Source: Novosphingobium sp. Leaf2 (GTDB lineage Bacteria > Pseudomonadota > Alphaproteobacteria > Sphingomonadales > Sphingomonadaceae). From it: a stretch of DNA of 64,000 nt. Under the pieces are notes generated by a model that had not been told where the DNA came from, searched no databases, and was given only the letters and a program-made list of their open reading frames with translations. Positions within the stretch are counted from its first letter, which is position 1, and each line of letters starts with the position of its first letter. Both the position numbers and the translations under genes were made by a program. The stretch spans positions 80,479-144,478 of the forward strand of contig NZ_LMJY01000021.1 of the NCBI RefSeq assembly GCF_001421325.1, in the 5' to 3' direction. Positions 1 through 9,365 of the stretch are shown here, piece after piece.

Positions 1-1238
1 ACGATTACCGGCTTGCGGACGTTACGGTCCGGCGCGGCTGGGACGATGTCCAGCTGGTGTCCGCCACCGGCTATGCCAACCATGACATCAAGACCACCTT
101 CGATGCCACGCCGATGACTTCGGGCGCCCCCCCGGTGGAGTTTACCGAAGACATCAAGGTGCGCCTGCTCTCTCACGAAACCCGCGTATCGGGCAGTCTT
201 GGCGGTTCGGGAACGTGGATCGCGGGCATCAGCCTGGTAGACAACCAGGACCGCGTCGTGCGCCGCCTGGGTGACCCCGGATCGACGGCGTTGCTCACCA
301 GCATCTCCAATTCCACCCTCGACGTCGCCGGATTTGGAGAAGCGGGGATTCCCGTGTCGCGCAATCTTGTCATGACCTTGGGCGGCCGGGTGAGCTACGT
401 ACACCAGACCAGCGAATTCATCGGTCAGAAGGTGCCGGAAGGCGAGGAGCCGGCCAGTACCCAGGCGCGCGTGCTGCCGTCCGCCGGGCTCTCGTGGACG
501 CCGCGGCCCGGTCTGCTTATTTACGGCCGGTTCCAGCAGGGCTACCGTCCAGGGCAGTTGCAGGTCACCGGCTCGTCAAACTCGCAAAGCGCCGAGCGGT
601 TTGGTTCCGACCGGATCAGCACCATGGAAGTGGGCCTGCGCTTCGGCATGGAGAAAGGCGCGCGCCTGTCCGGCAGTCTGGCCGCATCGCTGGCCTTATG
701 GCGCGATGTGCAGGCCGATCTCGTCGGGCTGGACGGTTTGCCATACATCGCCAACATCGGTTCGGGCCGGGTCGAGAATCTGGCCGCGTCGCTGGCCTGG
801 CATCCGGACGATTTCTTTTCTGTAGAGGCGGCAGGTTTCCTCAATTCGAGCGAACTGACCAGTCCTTCGGCCCAATACGGTGAGGAAACCGATCGCGATC
901 TGCCTAACATCGCCGATCTGGGCTGGCGGGTAGCCGCCAAGTTCGATCGGCAGTATGCGTGGGCAAAGCTGACGCTGGACGCTGCGGTGCGCTATGTGGG
1001 CTATTCCAAACTTGCGATCAGCGGGCCGTTTGCGCTGGGTCAGGGCCGGTATTACGATGCGTCCACCGGTGCGCGCCTAGGCTTTCGCGGCTGGGGCCTG
1101 TCGATCGATGTCGACAATCTGCTCAACACGCGGGCCAACACGTTCTCTTACGGTAACCCTTTTTCGGTCACGCAAGGGCTGCAGCAAACGCCGATGCGGC
1201 CGCGCTCAATCAGGATCGGTATCGATGCGAACTTCTGA
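1..1238 (+). CDS. TonB-dependent receptor, C-terminal part (5' end outside window)
   Basis: The frame is already open at base 3, so the real start lies left of the window; the GTG at 57 is internal. About 411 residues are visible and read as the outer-membrane beta-barrel of a TonB-dependent receptor: alternating amphipathic strands, a YGRFQQGYRPG segment typical of late barrel strands, and a C-terminus RIGIDANF ending in the usual terminal aromatic. It resembles the complete receptor at 28137-30560 (WRDVQADLVGLDGLP here against WRDIQADFIDNSGLP there; both end in a P-x-RPR-x-(I/V)R-(I/L)G-(I/L)DA-x-F pattern), so the two are probably paralogues. The stop overlaps the next gene by 14 bases, which suggests translational coupling to the glycan genes that follow. 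The substrate cannot be told from the barrel. Confidence 0.9.
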   Translation, partial: DYRLADVTVRRGWDDVQLVSATGYANHDIKTTFDATPMTSGAPPVEFTEDIKVRLLSHETRVSGSLGGSGTWIAGISLVDNQDRVVRRLGDPGSTALLTSISNSTLDVAGFGEAGIPVSRNLVMTLGGRVSYVHQTSEFIGQKVPEGEEPASTQARVLPSAGLSWTPRPGLLIYGRFQQGYRPGQLQVTGSSNSQSAERFGSDRISTMEVGLRFGMEKGARLSGSLAASLALWRDVQADLVGLDGLPYIANIGSGRVENLAASLAWHPDDFFSVEAAGFLNSSELTSPSAQYGEETDRDLPNIADLGWRVAAKFDRQYAWAKLTLDAAVRYVGYSKLAISGPFALGQGRYYDASTGARLGFRGWGLSIDVDNLLNTRANTFSYGNPFSVTQGLQQTPMRPRSIRIGIDANF

Positions 1239-1971
1239 CAGACGCCTGCTTGCCTCCATTCACGACGTGTCGCCCCGCTTCGAAGGCGAGGTGGATCGTC
1301 TGGCCGACCTTATCACACGGCGGCTCGGGCCTTCGCGCTATGCGATGCTGGTGGTGCCCGACCATTGGGGACAAGCGCCACTGTCCAACGCATCGGCGTT
1401 TCAGGCGCGCCTGCGCGCCTGGGCGGACTGCGGGATCGAGATGTTCGTCCATGGGTGGTACCATCGTGACACCTCCGATCATCAGGGCGCTGCCAGCCTG
1501 AAGGCGCGGCACATGACGGCGGGGGAGGGTGAGTTCCTCGGGCTCTCCTACGCCGACGCGCTGCAGCGCATGCGCGATGGCAAGGCTTTGGTGGAGGACG
1601 TGATCGGGCGGCCGGCAGCCGGATTCATCGCGCCGGCCTGGCTTTATGGACCGGGCGCGATGCAGGCGCTGGGCGAATGCGGCTTCGCGCTGGCGGAGGA
1701 TCATTTCCGCGTCTGGCAGCCCGGCCACGAGGACACGCCGCTGGCGAAAGGGCCGGTGGTGACCTGGGCATCGCGCAGTACGATGCGCACCGCTTCCTCG
1801 CTGGCGTTCGCCGCCTTGGCGCGCACCGCGTTACAACCGCTGCGCACGCTGCGACTGGCGATGCATCCGGGCGATGTGACCAAGCCCTCCATCCTGAAAA
1901 GCGCCGATGCCACGCTGCACGCGTTCGCGGCTACGCACACTCCGGGCAGATACGCTGACCTGACGGAATAA
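1225..1971 (+). CDS. Polysaccharide deacetylase-like protein (DUF2334 type)
   Basis: The predicted protein has 248 residues from the ATG at 1225; an upstream in-frame start at 1108 lies inside the receptor and is unlikely. The N-terminus has LLASIHDVSPRF, the His-Asp pair of the NodB/DUF2334 deacetylase fold, followed by FVHGWYHRD, the second metal-site motif (H-x3-H). FIAPAWLYG matches the conserved loop of this family. Members are metal-dependent and act on N- or O-acyl groups of glycans; the exact substrate is unknown. No signal peptide is evident, so it is probably cytoplasmic. It overlaps the receptor upstream and lies 61 bases before a glycosyltransferase, which suggests a role in making or trimming an envelope glycoconjugate. 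Confidence 0.8.
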   Translation: MRTSDRRLLASIHDVSPRFEGEVDRLADLITRRLGPSRYAMLVVPDHWGQAPLSNASAFQARLRAWADCGIEMFVHGWYHRDTSDHQGAASLKARHMTAGEGEFLGLSYADALQRMRDGKALVEDVIGRPAAGFIAPAWLYGPGAMQALGECGFALAEDHFRVWQPGHEDTPLAKGPVVTWASRSTMRTASSLAFAALARTALQPLRTLRLAMHPGDVTKPSILKSADATLHAFAATHTPGRYADLTE

Positions 1972-2032
1972 AAATGTAACCAAGGCACGATATCGCGGTG
2001 CGGGTCCTGGCAGGGCCCGGAGTCACAGGGAT

Positions 2033-3196
2033 ATGACAGAGCCTTTGCGGATTGCGATACCCATACATAGCTTCGAGCCCGGTGGGGTAGAGCGTGTGGC
2101 TCTCAATCTGGCGGAGCACTGGCAGCGCAGCGGCCACGCGGTGACCATCGTGCTGGGCCGCGACGAGGGACCGGACCGGGGCCGTGCGTCCGCATCGCTT
2201 TTCTACAAACTCTACCCTAGCGCCGTTCCGACCGCACGGTTCGAGACCGTGTGGATGATGTGGTGCTTCGCGCGGTACCTTTCGCGCGAGCGGGCAGACG
2301 TGATCTTCTGCCCCGGAAACACTTACGCGGTGGTATGTGCAGCGATGCGGCTGCTGCTGGGTGACCGGTGCCCGCCGGTCGTCATCAAGGTCAGCAACGA
2401 TCTGCTTCGCCGCGACACGCCGTGGATCGCGCGAGCGTGCTACAGCGTCTGGCTTCGCGCGCAGGGCATGATCTTCGAGCGGTTCGTGGCGCTGGCAGAA
2501 CCCATGCACGGCGAAATCATGCAGGCGATGACCGTTGGCGCGCACCGGGTGGTCACGATCCATGATCCGGCGATGACGCGAAGTCGGTTCGAGAACCTCG
2601 CCGCCATCCCGCGCGTTCAGGCAGAGCGGCGCGGCTACCGGTTTCTGGCGCTGGGTCGTCTGGTTCCGCAAAAGAACCTGCCGATGCTGGTCCAGGCGTT
2701 CGCGGCGGGCTTTCGCCCTGGCGATACGCTGGCCATCGTCGGCGATGGGCCGGAACGGCCCAAGCTGCAGGCGCTGGTGCGCCGCTTCGCGCTGGACGAT
2801 CAGGTGACTTTCGTCGGCCATGTCCTCGATCCTGATGCCTATCTGCGCGATGCCGACTGCCTGTTGCTCTCCTCCAATTACGAAGGCGTGCCCGCGGTCG
2901 TGCTGGAAGCCATCACGGCCGGCCTGAACGTCATCGCCACGGACTGCTCGTGCAGCATGGGCGAGCTGATCGGCCACGGCGCGCGCGGCCGGTTGATCCC
3001 GGTGGGCGATGTGGCGGGCATGGCACACGAGATCGCCCACGCGGACGAATTGCCCCATCTGGACGCCGCGCAGCGCAACTACGCCGCGCGCTACACGATC
3101 GAGGCCGCAGCGGGCGCGTATGTTGCCGCGATGCGCCGCGCGATCGCTTCAGCCCGCCAGATGCGGGTGATGATGGCTTCTCCCACGCTGCGCTGA
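2033..3196 (+). CDS. Glycosyltransferase family 4 protein
   Basis: This 387-residue GT-B glycosyltransferase has an N-terminal acceptor domain with the GGVER loop (about residues 17-21) and a C-terminal donor domain opening with LALGRLVPQKN (about 202-212). The GT4 E-x7-E signature is visible as EGVPAVVLE near residue 285. Such enzymes use a nucleotide-sugar donor with retention of configuration. The ATG at 2033 follows an AGGG-like site. Its neighbours (deacetylase, flippase-like protein, DUF2141, second GT4) all face the same way and point to assembly of a lipid-linked or envelope glycan. Donor and acceptor are not deducible from sequence. Confidence 0.88.
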   Translation: MTEPLRIAIPIHSFEPGGVERVALNLAEHWQRSGHAVTIVLGRDEGPDRGRASASLFYKLYPSAVPTARFETVWMMWCFARYLSRERADVIFCPGNTYAVVCAAMRLLLGDRCPPVVIKVSNDLLRRDTPWIARACYSVWLRAQGMIFERFVALAEPMHGEIMQAMTVGAHRVVTIHDPAMTRSRFENLAAIPRVQAERRGYRFLALGRLVPQKNLPMLVQAFAAGFRPGDTLAIVGDGPERPKLQALVRRFALDDQVTFVGHVLDPDAYLRDADCLLLSSNYEGVPAVVLEAITAGLNVIATDCSCSMGELIGHGARGRLIPVGDVAGMAHEIAHADELPHLDAAQRNYAARYTIEAAAGAYVAAMRRAIASARQMRVMMASPTLR

Positions 3197-3239
3197 TCAT
3201 GCACGGCCCGCACGTCATTCAAGTTTCAAGGAAACGGTA

Positions 3240-4193
3240 GTGATCCACAGAGCACCCCCAACAGCGGCAACGGCTATCGCCGCCGCGCCATCGGTGGATG
3301 GGCCTGCAATTCTGTTGCGCGCGCAGGACACGGTATCGTGGAAGCGGCGCACGGCGTTGCTGCCGGTACTGTTCTCGGCGCTGATCGGGCTGGGCGTTGT
3401 GCTGGAGCTGCGCGGCATGAACATGGCCAAAGTCCTGGCCATGGTCCCGCGCGACGCCGCATTCTGGGTGGTATTCGCGGTCAGCTATCTTGCCGGCCCT
3501 GCCAGTGAGTGGGTGATCTATCATCGGCTGTGGCGGCTTCCCATAGAAGGCTTTGCCGCGCTGCTGCGCAAGCTGGTGTGCAACGAACTGCTGCTGGGGT
3601 ATCTGGGTGAGGCCTATTTCTACACCTGGGCCCGGCGGCGTGCGGAGATGACGGCGGCGCCCTTCGGCGCGATCAAGGACGTGTCCATCCTGTCCGCCAT
3701 GGCCGGCAACGGAGTGACACTGCTCCTGCTCATCGCGCTGTGGCCGATGCTTGGTTCGATCCACGTCGGGCTGGAAAACCGGGCGGTGCTGCTGTCGTTG
3801 TGCGTGGTGCTGGCCACGTCGATGGTGGCGATGGCGTTTCGCCGGCGGATATTTTCGCTGGACCGGGAAACCCTGACCTTCATAACGGGCATGCACCTTG
3901 GCCGTATCGTCGCCACCACGGTGCTGTCCGCCGTGCTGTGGCACATGGTGCTGCCCGGCGTGCCGGTGAACGCCTGGTTGCTACTTGCCACCTTGCGCCT
4001 GCTGATTTCGCGCCTGCCGTTCATCCCCAACAAGGACGTGGTGTTTGCCGGCGTCGCCGTCTTCACGCTCGGCCACGAGACGGACATCGGCGCGCTGATG
4101 ACGATGATGGCCTCGGCGATCCTGCTGGTGCACCTGCTCGTAGGCTTGGCGCTGGTGGTCTCCGACCTGCTGCGCCGCGCGGTGCGGGTATGA
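3240..4193 (+). CDS. Integral membrane protein, flippase-like (LPG synthase TM/UPF0104-like)
   Basis: The protein has 317 residues from a GTG start at 3240. After a roughly 35-residue cytoplasmic N-terminus come about 7-8 hydrophobic helices (first LLPVLFSALIGLGVVLEL). Topology and the spacing of the helices resemble the lysylphosphatidylglycerol-synthase transmembrane/UPF0104 superfamily, whose members move or modify lipids, but I see no single diagnostic motif, so the family call is tentative. It lies between two GT4 genes and overlaps the next gene by ATGA, a strong sign of co-translation. A lipid-linked sugar flippase role is inference from context. Confidence 0.6.
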   Translation: MIHRAPPTAATAIAAAPSVDGPAILLRAQDTVSWKRRTALLPVLFSALIGLGVVLELRGMNMAKVLAMVPRDAAFWVVFAVSYLAGPASEWVIYHRLWRLPIEGFAALLRKLVCNELLLGYLGEAYFYTWARRRAEMTAAPFGAIKDVSILSAMAGNGVTLLLLIALWPMLGSIHVGLENRAVLLSLCVVLATSMVAMAFRRRIFSLDRETLTFITGMHLGRIVATTVLSAVLWHMVLPGVPVNAWLLLATLRLLISRLPFIPNKDVVFAGVAVFTLGHETDIGALMTMMASAILLVHLLVGLALVVSDLLRRAVRV

Positions 4194-4738
4194 CCATGCG
4201 CTGGCATATCCCATGCCTGCTGGCGGCAGGCCTAATCGCCTCCTCTTCGGTCTTTGCGGCGACGATCCCGTCCTCGCCCGAGTTGGGGAAGAAGGAAGCG
4301 CAATGCCGACGTGACGAGCATGGGCCGTCCCTGCTCGTCAATGTGCTGGGTCTGAAGGACCGTCAGGGCAACCTGAGGCTCGAGGTCTATCCCGCCAACG
4401 ACGATGATTTCCTGGCCGACGACAACGCGCTGGTCGGCGCTGGAAAGGTGTTTCGCCGGGTGGAAGAACCCGTGCCGCAAACCGGCAACGTGCGGTTGTG
4501 CGTGCGGGTGCCCGGGCCCGGCACCTATGCGGTATCCCTACTCCATTCGCGCGATGGCAAACGCAAGTTCAGCTGGACCATCGATGGGATAGGCTTTTCC
4601 GGCAATCCGCGACTGGGGTGGAGCAAGCCCAAGGCCGCCAGGGTGGCGATTACCGCTGGTTCCGGCCCAACGCCGATTTCCATCGTCATGAATTACCGCA
4701 GCGGTCTTGGCATGAGCCCGCTGAAAGTGAAGGGCTGA
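4190..4738 (+). CDS. Secreted DUF2141 family protein
   Basis: This is a 182-residue protein starting at ATG 4190, which overlaps the previous stop (ATGA). It has a clear Sec signal peptide (LLAAGLIASSSVFA, cleavage near residue 24). The mature part has the DUF2141 beta-sandwich pattern: LLVNVLGLKDRQGNLRLEVY near the start, VRVPGPGTYAVSLLHSRDG in the middle, and GFSGNPRLG near the end. DUF2141 proteins are exported and of unknown function, often next to envelope glycosyltransferases as here. It probably acts in the periplasm or at the outer membrane with the products of the surrounding cluster. Confidence 0.82.
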   Translation: MTMRWHIPCLLAAGLIASSSVFAATIPSSPELGKKEAQCRRDEHGPSLLVNVLGLKDRQGNLRLEVYPANDDDFLADDNALVGAGKVFRRVEEPVPQTGNVRLCVRVPGPGTYAVSLLHSRDGKRKFSWTIDGIGFSGNPRLGWSKPKAARVAITAGSGPTPISIVMNYRSGLGMSPLKVKG

Positions 4739-4742
4739 TCCT

Positions 4743-5903
4743 TTGAAGATCGTCGACGTTTGCGCTTTCTACAGCCCCCACGGTGGCGGTGTGCGTACGT
4801 ATATCGAGCAGAAGCTGCTGCTCGGCCCGCAGCTGGGCCACGAAATCGTGGTGATCGTGCCGGGCGAGAAGCACGAGACGATCGAGCGCGGCCCGGGCGC
4901 GCGCATCGTGACCCTGCCGAGCCCGCGCTTTCCACTGGATCGCAAGTACGGCTACTTCGCGGATGAGCCAGCGCTGCATGCCGCGCTCGACGCCGAGCAC
5001 CCCGACGTTGTGGAAGTGTCCTCGCCCTGGCGGAGCCCCTCGATGGTGGCGCGCTGGCAGGGTAGCGCGCGGCGCAGTCTGGTCATGCACGCGGACCCGC
5101 TGTCGGCTTATGCCTACCGCTGGTTCATGCCGGTGCTGTCGCGCTCGTACATCGATCGCGGGTTCGAGCGGTACTGGGACCATCTTCGCCAGCTTGGCGG
5201 GGCATTCGACATGACGATCTGCGCGAACCACGACCTTGCGGCGCGGTTGCGCGAAGGTGGCGTTGCCGGCGTGCAAGTCCATCCCCTCGGCGTGGAGACC
5301 AGCGTGTTCACGCCTGACCGGCGCGATCCGCAGCTGCGCGCCCGACTGCTTGCCCTGTGCGGGCTGGACGAGACCGCGTGCCTGCTCGTCGCTGCCGGGC
5401 GGCTGGCTCCGGAAAAGCGCTGGCCGATGGTGGTGGATGCCGCCGCTGCGGCCAGCCTGCGCTCGCCAGTGGGTCTCGTGCTTTTCGGGGAGGGCCGCGA
5501 AAAGCGGGCGATCCGCGCCGCGATCGGCGGCAATCCTCACGTTCGGCTGTTCGAGCCTGAGCGCAACCGTGACGCATTCGCCGCGATCCTGGCGAGCGCC
5601 GACGCGGTCGTACACGGCTGCGAGGCCGAAACGTTCTGCATGGTAGGCGCAGAAGCGCGCGCCAGCGGCACGCCGGTGATTGTGCCGGACAGCGGCGGTG
5701 CGGCAGATCACGCCCGCAACGGCGCCGGAATGACCTTCAAGGCCGGCAACCGCTTCGCCCTGACCAACGCCATCGTGCGGTTCAGCGAGGATCCCATCCG
5801 CACCCGCAACGCAGGTGGGGTGGTCAGCAACCGCGAACATTTTGAGGCGCTGTTCGCCGCGTACACAATGCCCCAGTCGCACCGCCGGTTGGCCTCTATC
5901 TAA
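4743..5903 (+). CDS. Glycosyltransferase family 4 protein
   Basis: This 386-residue protein starts at a TTG (4743), four bases after the DUF2141 stop. It is a second GT-B enzyme: N-terminal FYSPHGGGVRTYIEQK (GGG loop that contacts the donor phosphates), C-terminal domain entry LLVAAGRLAPEKRW (about 216-229), and the E-x7-E motif ETFCMVGAE around residue 298. It is clearly a different subfamily from the GT4 at 2033, so the cluster probably adds at least two sugars. Last gene of the collinear run. Substrates unknown. Confidence 0.88.
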   Translation: MKIVDVCAFYSPHGGGVRTYIEQKLLLGPQLGHEIVVIVPGEKHETIERGPGARIVTLPSPRFPLDRKYGYFADEPALHAALDAEHPDVVEVSSPWRSPSMVARWQGSARRSLVMHADPLSAYAYRWFMPVLSRSYIDRGFERYWDHLRQLGGAFDMTICANHDLAARLREGGVAGVQVHPLGVETSVFTPDRRDPQLRARLLALCGLDETACLLVAAGRLAPEKRWPMVVDAAAAASLRSPVGLVLFGEGREKRAIRAAIGGNPHVRLFEPERNRDAFAAILASADAVVHGCEAETFCMVGAEARASGTPVIVPDSGGAADHARNGAGMTFKAGNRFALTNAIVRFSEDPIRTRNAGGVVSNREHFEALFAAYTMPQSHRRLASI

Positions 5904-5952
5904 AGCGCATGCCCCCGTTGGCCGCGCGTCGATTTCGCGGTAGACGGGGGCG

Positions 5953-6519
5953 ATGAACCCCGGACGACTGGCAGCTTTTACCGACGGCGTGGTCGCCATC
6001 ATAATCACCATCATGGTGCTGGAACTGAAGGTGCCTTCCGGGGGAAGCCTGCGCGATCTGGCAGGTAGCGCGCCAGTGCTGCTGGCTTACGCCCTTAGCT
6101 TCATCAATGTCGGGCTGTACTGGAACAACCATCACCACTTGATCCATGCCACCGAAAAGGTCAGCGGCGCGGTGCTATGGGCCAACCTGTTCCTGCTGTT
6201 CTGGCTCAGCCTCGTCCCCTTCGTGATCCGGTGGCTGGATGAAAGCATGTTCGCTGCCGGCCCTACCGCCGCTTATGGCATCGTGCTGGGCATGGCGGCG
6301 GTTGGATACAGTTTGACCGAACGCGCCATCATCGCCGCAAATGGCCGTAACTCGGCAGTAGCTCTTGCACTTGGCGCCGATCGCAAGGGCTGGCTCAGCC
6401 TGGTCCTGTATGGGATGGCGGTCCCGCTGGCGTTCGTCAGCCGATGGATCGCACTGGCACTTTATCTCACCGTCATCGTCATGTGGCTGGTGCCGGACCG
6501 GCGGTTTCAAAAGACCTGA
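5953..6519 (+). CDS. TMEM175/DUF1211 family membrane protein (putative K+ channel)
   Basis: The protein has 188 residues. The N-terminus RLAAFTDGVVAIIITIMVLE carries the R-x3-F-(S/T)DGV-x-AI signature of the TMEM175 (DUF1211) family on the first helix, followed by five more hydrophobic segments, so one six-helix unit. Characterised bacterial members form tetrameric potassium-selective channels without the usual TVGYG filter. ATG 5953 follows a GGGGG-containing site. It stands alone after the glycan cluster and converges on cysQ, with only 16 bases between the two stops. Physiological role is unknown. Confidence 0.85.
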   Translation: MNPGRLAAFTDGVVAIIITIMVLELKVPSGGSLRDLAGSAPVLLAYALSFINVGLYWNNHHHLIHATEKVSGAVLWANLFLLFWLSLVPFVIRWLDESMFAAGPTAAYGIVLGMAAVGYSLTERAIIAANGRNSAVALALGADRKGWLSLVLYGMAVPLAFVSRWIALALYLTVIVMWLVPDRRFQKT

Positions 6520-6535
6520 GCGCGCGGGCAGCCGA

Positions 6536-7330
6536 TCAGGACCCCGCGCCCGGACGCTGGAGCGTTGGCGGGACTTCGGCGATCAACGCCAGCACTTCAG
6601 GCGCGTGTTCCTGCCGGCAGATCAGCAGGTCGGGCAGGTACACGTTAGCCTGATTGTAGACCAGAGGCGCGCCGTCGATGCGCGAACAATGCAGGCCATG
6701 CGCCAGCGCCACTGCAACCGGGGCCATCGAATCCCATTCATACTGGCCGCCCGAATGCAGGTAAATGTCGGCCTGACCCAGGATGACCGCCATCGCCTTT
6801 GCACCGGCAGACCCCATCGGCACCAGTTGCGCGCCCAGCTTTTCGGCCACGGCGATCGCTTCCGGCGCAGGCCTGGTGCGCGACACTACCATGCGCAACT
6901 GCGGCGGCGCGGGTGGCACCGGCACCGGTTGGTCTGAACGCAGCACGATGCCGCCCTCGAAGCCAGGCAGCGCCACCGCGCCGATCGCCGCCACGCCATC
7001 GATCGCCAGCCCCACATGCACCGCCCAGTCGACCCGCGCCTCGCCATATTCGCGCGTGCCGTCGACCGGATCCACGATCCACACGCGTGACTTGGCCAAC
7101 CGCTCGGCGTTGTCTTTTTCCTCCTCGGACAGCAGGCCATCATGCGGACGAGCCTCGCGCAGGGCGTGGCACAAGAACTGGTTGGCCGTCTGATCTCCAG
7201 CCTTGCCCAGCGCTTTCGGGCTGAACAGGCCGGCATCGCGCACGTCGATCAGGATGCGCCCTGCTACATGCGCAAGATGGGCCGCAAGCGCGGCATCGCT
7301 AATTGCGATGGCATCGGCAGGCGCGCTCAC
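6536..7330 (-). CDS. cysQ: 3'(2'),5'-bisphosphate nucleotidase CysQ
   Basis: This is a 264-residue member of the inositol-monophosphatase superfamily. Metal-site motifs are LLSEEEKD (about 66-73) and DPVDGT (87-92), and the distal [10 protein letters not shown] motif lies around 210-220. CysQ removes the 3' phosphate from PAP/PAPS, recycling the by-product of PAPS reduction. Its start codon overlaps the stop of cysNC by four bases (ATGA), so it is the last gene of a cysD-cysNC-cysQ operon, which supports the specific assignment over a generic inositol phosphatase. Confidence 0.93.
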   Translation of the reverse strand: MSAPADAIAISDAALAAHLAHVAGRILIDVRDAGLFSPKALGKAGDQTANQFLCHALREARPHDGLLSEEEKDNAERLAKSRVWIVDPVDGTREYGEARVDWAVHVGLAIDGVAAIGAVALPGFEGGIVLRSDQPVPVPPAPPQLRMVVSRTRPAPEAIAVAEKLGAQLVPMGSAGAKAMAVILGQADIYLHSGGQYEWDSMAPVAVALAHGLHCSRIDGAPLVYNQANVYLPDLLICRQEHAPEVLALIAEVPPTLQRPGAGS

Positions 7331-9240
7331 GGGATCAGCCTGGCAACGATCGCGTCAGCGGCCTCGTCCGGTGTCATGCCAGCCGTGTCGATGCGGATTT
7401 CCGGGTCCAGCGGGGCTTCGTAGGGACTGTCGATGCCGGTGAAGTTCTTGAGCTGGCCCGACCGCGCCTTCTTGTAGAGGCCCTTCACGTCGCGCGCCTC
7501 CGCATCGGCGAGTGGGGTGTCGATATGCACCTCGATGAACTCGCCGGGCTGCATCATCTGGCGGACCATCTCACGCTCCGAACGGAAGGGCGAGATGAAC
7601 GCGGTGATCACGATCAGGCCGGCGTCGGTCATCAGCTTTGCCACCTCGCCCACACGGCGGATATTCTCGACCCGGTCGGCGTCGGTGAAGCCCAGATCTT
7701 TGTTCAAGCCATGGCGCACATTGTCGCCATCGAGCAGGAACGTATGGCGGTTCATCCGCGCCAGCCGCTTTTCGACCAGGTTGGCGATGGTCGATTTGCC
7801 CGCGCCCGAAAGCCCGGTGAACCATAGCACAGCGGGCTTTTGATGCTTCATCAGCGCATGATGCTCACGCGAGACGTCGGTGGCCTGCCAGTGGACGTTC
7901 TGGGCGCGGCGCAGGCTGAAGTGCAGCATGCCAGCCGCGACCGTCGCGTTGGTGATCTTGTCGATCAGGATGAAGCCGCCAAGGGTCCGGTTCTGCGCAT
8001 AAGGCTCGAACACGATCTGCCTGTCGGTAGACAGGTTGGCGACACCGATGGCGTTGAGATCCAGCGTCTTGGCCGCCAGCTGTTCCATCGTGTTGACGTT
8101 GATCTGGTATTTGGGCTGCTGCACGGTGGCGCTGACCGTTTGAGTACCGATCTTGAGCCAGTACGCGCGGCCGGGCAGCATCTCCTCATCCGCCATCCAC
8201 ACGATGGTCGTCTCGAATTGATCGGCGACCTGCGGCGGACTGTCGCTGGCGGCGATTACGTCACCGCGCGAGCAATCGACCTCGTCGGCAAAGCACAGCG
8301 TGACGGATTGGCCGGCGACCGCCTGTTCCAGATCGCCATCAAGCGTGACGATGCGGCTGACGGTGCTGGTCTTGCCCGAAGGCAGCACCCGCACCGCATC
8401 GCCGACCCGGACCACGCCAGCAGCGATCTGCCCGGAAAAGCCCCGGAAGTCGAGATTGGGACGGTTGACCCACTGCACCGCCATGCGCAACGGCTTTTCC
8501 TGGTCGGACACCTGATCGACCTCCACGGTCTCCAGATGTGCCATCAGGGTGGGGCCGGTGTACCACGGGGTATGTTCGCTGTGCGCGGTGATATTGTCGC
8601 CCTTGAACCCCGAAATCGGGATCGGCGTGAAGGATGTGATGCCGATCGAATGCGCGAAGGCGGTGTAATCCTTCAGGATCGCGTCATAAACCGACTGATC
8701 ATAATCGACCAGGTCCATCTTGTTGATGGCCAGCACGATGTTTTTGATCCCGATCAGGTGCGCCAGATAGCTGTGGCGGCGGGTCTGGACCAGCACGCCT
8801 TTGCGCGCATCGATGAGGATGACGGCAAGGTCCGCGGTGGATGCGCCGGTCACCATGTTGCGGGTATACTGTTCATGGCCCGGGGTATCGGCCACTATGA
8901 ACTTTCGCTTTTCGGTGGTGAAGAAGCGATAGGCGACGTCGATGGTGATGCCCTGCTCGCGCTCTGCGGCCAGGCCATCGACCAGCAGTGCGAAGTCGAT
9001 CTCCTGCCCTTGCGTGCCCACCCGCTTGCTGTCCGCCTGCAAGGCTTCCAGCTGATCCTCGAAGATCATCTTGCTGTCATACAGCAGCCGCCCGATCAGC
9101 GTGGACTTGCCATCGTCCACCGACCCGCAGGTGATGAAGCGCAGCATCGTCTTGTGCTGGTGCACATCCAGGTAGGCGTCGATATCCTCGGCGATGAGGG
9201 CGTCGGTCTTGTAGATGGGATCGGTTACAAGGTCGGTCAT
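7327..9240 (-). CDS. cysNC: Bifunctional sulfate adenylyltransferase subunit 1/adenylylsulfate kinase (CysN-CysC fusion)
   Basis: This is a 637-residue fusion from ATG 9240; a further in-frame ATG at 9315 would add 25 residues unlike the family. The first ~440 residues are the CysN GTPase (P-loop GSVDDGKST, then DTPGHEQY and NKMDLVD), which drives ATP sulfurylase with GTP hydrolysis. The last ~180 are APS kinase with its own P-loop GLSGAGKST (around 470) and the [10 protein letters not shown] motif. Together they turn sulfate into APS and then PAPS. It is partnered with CysD upstream and CysQ downstream. Confidence 0.97.
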   Translation of the reverse strand: MTDLVTDPIYKTDALIAEDIDAYLDVHQHKTMLRFITCGSVDDGKSTLIGRLLYDSKMIFEDQLEALQADSKRVGTQGQEIDFALLVDGLAAEREQGITIDVAYRFFTTEKRKFIVADTPGHEQYTRNMVTGASTADLAVILIDARKGVLVQTRRHSYLAHLIGIKNIVLAINKMDLVDYDQSVYDAILKDYTAFAHSIGITSFTPIPISGFKGDNITAHSEHTPWYTGPTLMAHLETVEVDQVSDQEKPLRMAVQWVNRPNLDFRGFSGQIAAGVVRVGDAVRVLPSGKTSTVSRIVTLDGDLEQAVAGQSVTLCFADEVDCSRGDVIAASDSPPQVADQFETTIVWMADEEMLPGRAYWLKIGTQTVSATVQQPKYQINVNTMEQLAAKTLDLNAIGVANLSTDRQIVFEPYAQNRTLGGFILIDKITNATVAAGMLHFSLRRAQNVHWQATDVSREHHALMKHQKPAVLWFTGLSGAGKSTIANLVEKRLARMNRHTFLLDGDNVRHGLNKDLGFTDADRVENIRRVGEVAKLMTDAGLIVITAFISPFRSEREMVRQMMQPGEFIEVHIDTPLADAEARDVKGLYKKARSGQLKNFTGIDSPYEAPLDPEIRIDTAGMTPDEAADAIVARLIP

Positions 9241-9365
9241 TGTTATGGTTCCGTCATGCCGGCGCTGCCGGAATTTGCGGGATCTGGATCGAAAGCCGGG
9301 GTCTGCGCAAAGCATCCACCTGAAGGTTCAGGACCTAAAAAAGCGGCCCACGACCTGTTTCGAGC
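9241..9365. other. 125-bp spacer between cysD and cysNC with a small hairpin
   Basis: No gene is visible. A short inverted repeat CCGGC-gct-GCCGG sits at 9259-9271, within a tract (ATGCCGGCGCTGCCGGAAT) that looks like the dispersed GC-rich palindromic repeats common between alphaproteobacterial genes. On the cys transcript it could form an intercistronic hairpin that sets the cysD to cysNC ratio; that is inference. Confidence 0.35.
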
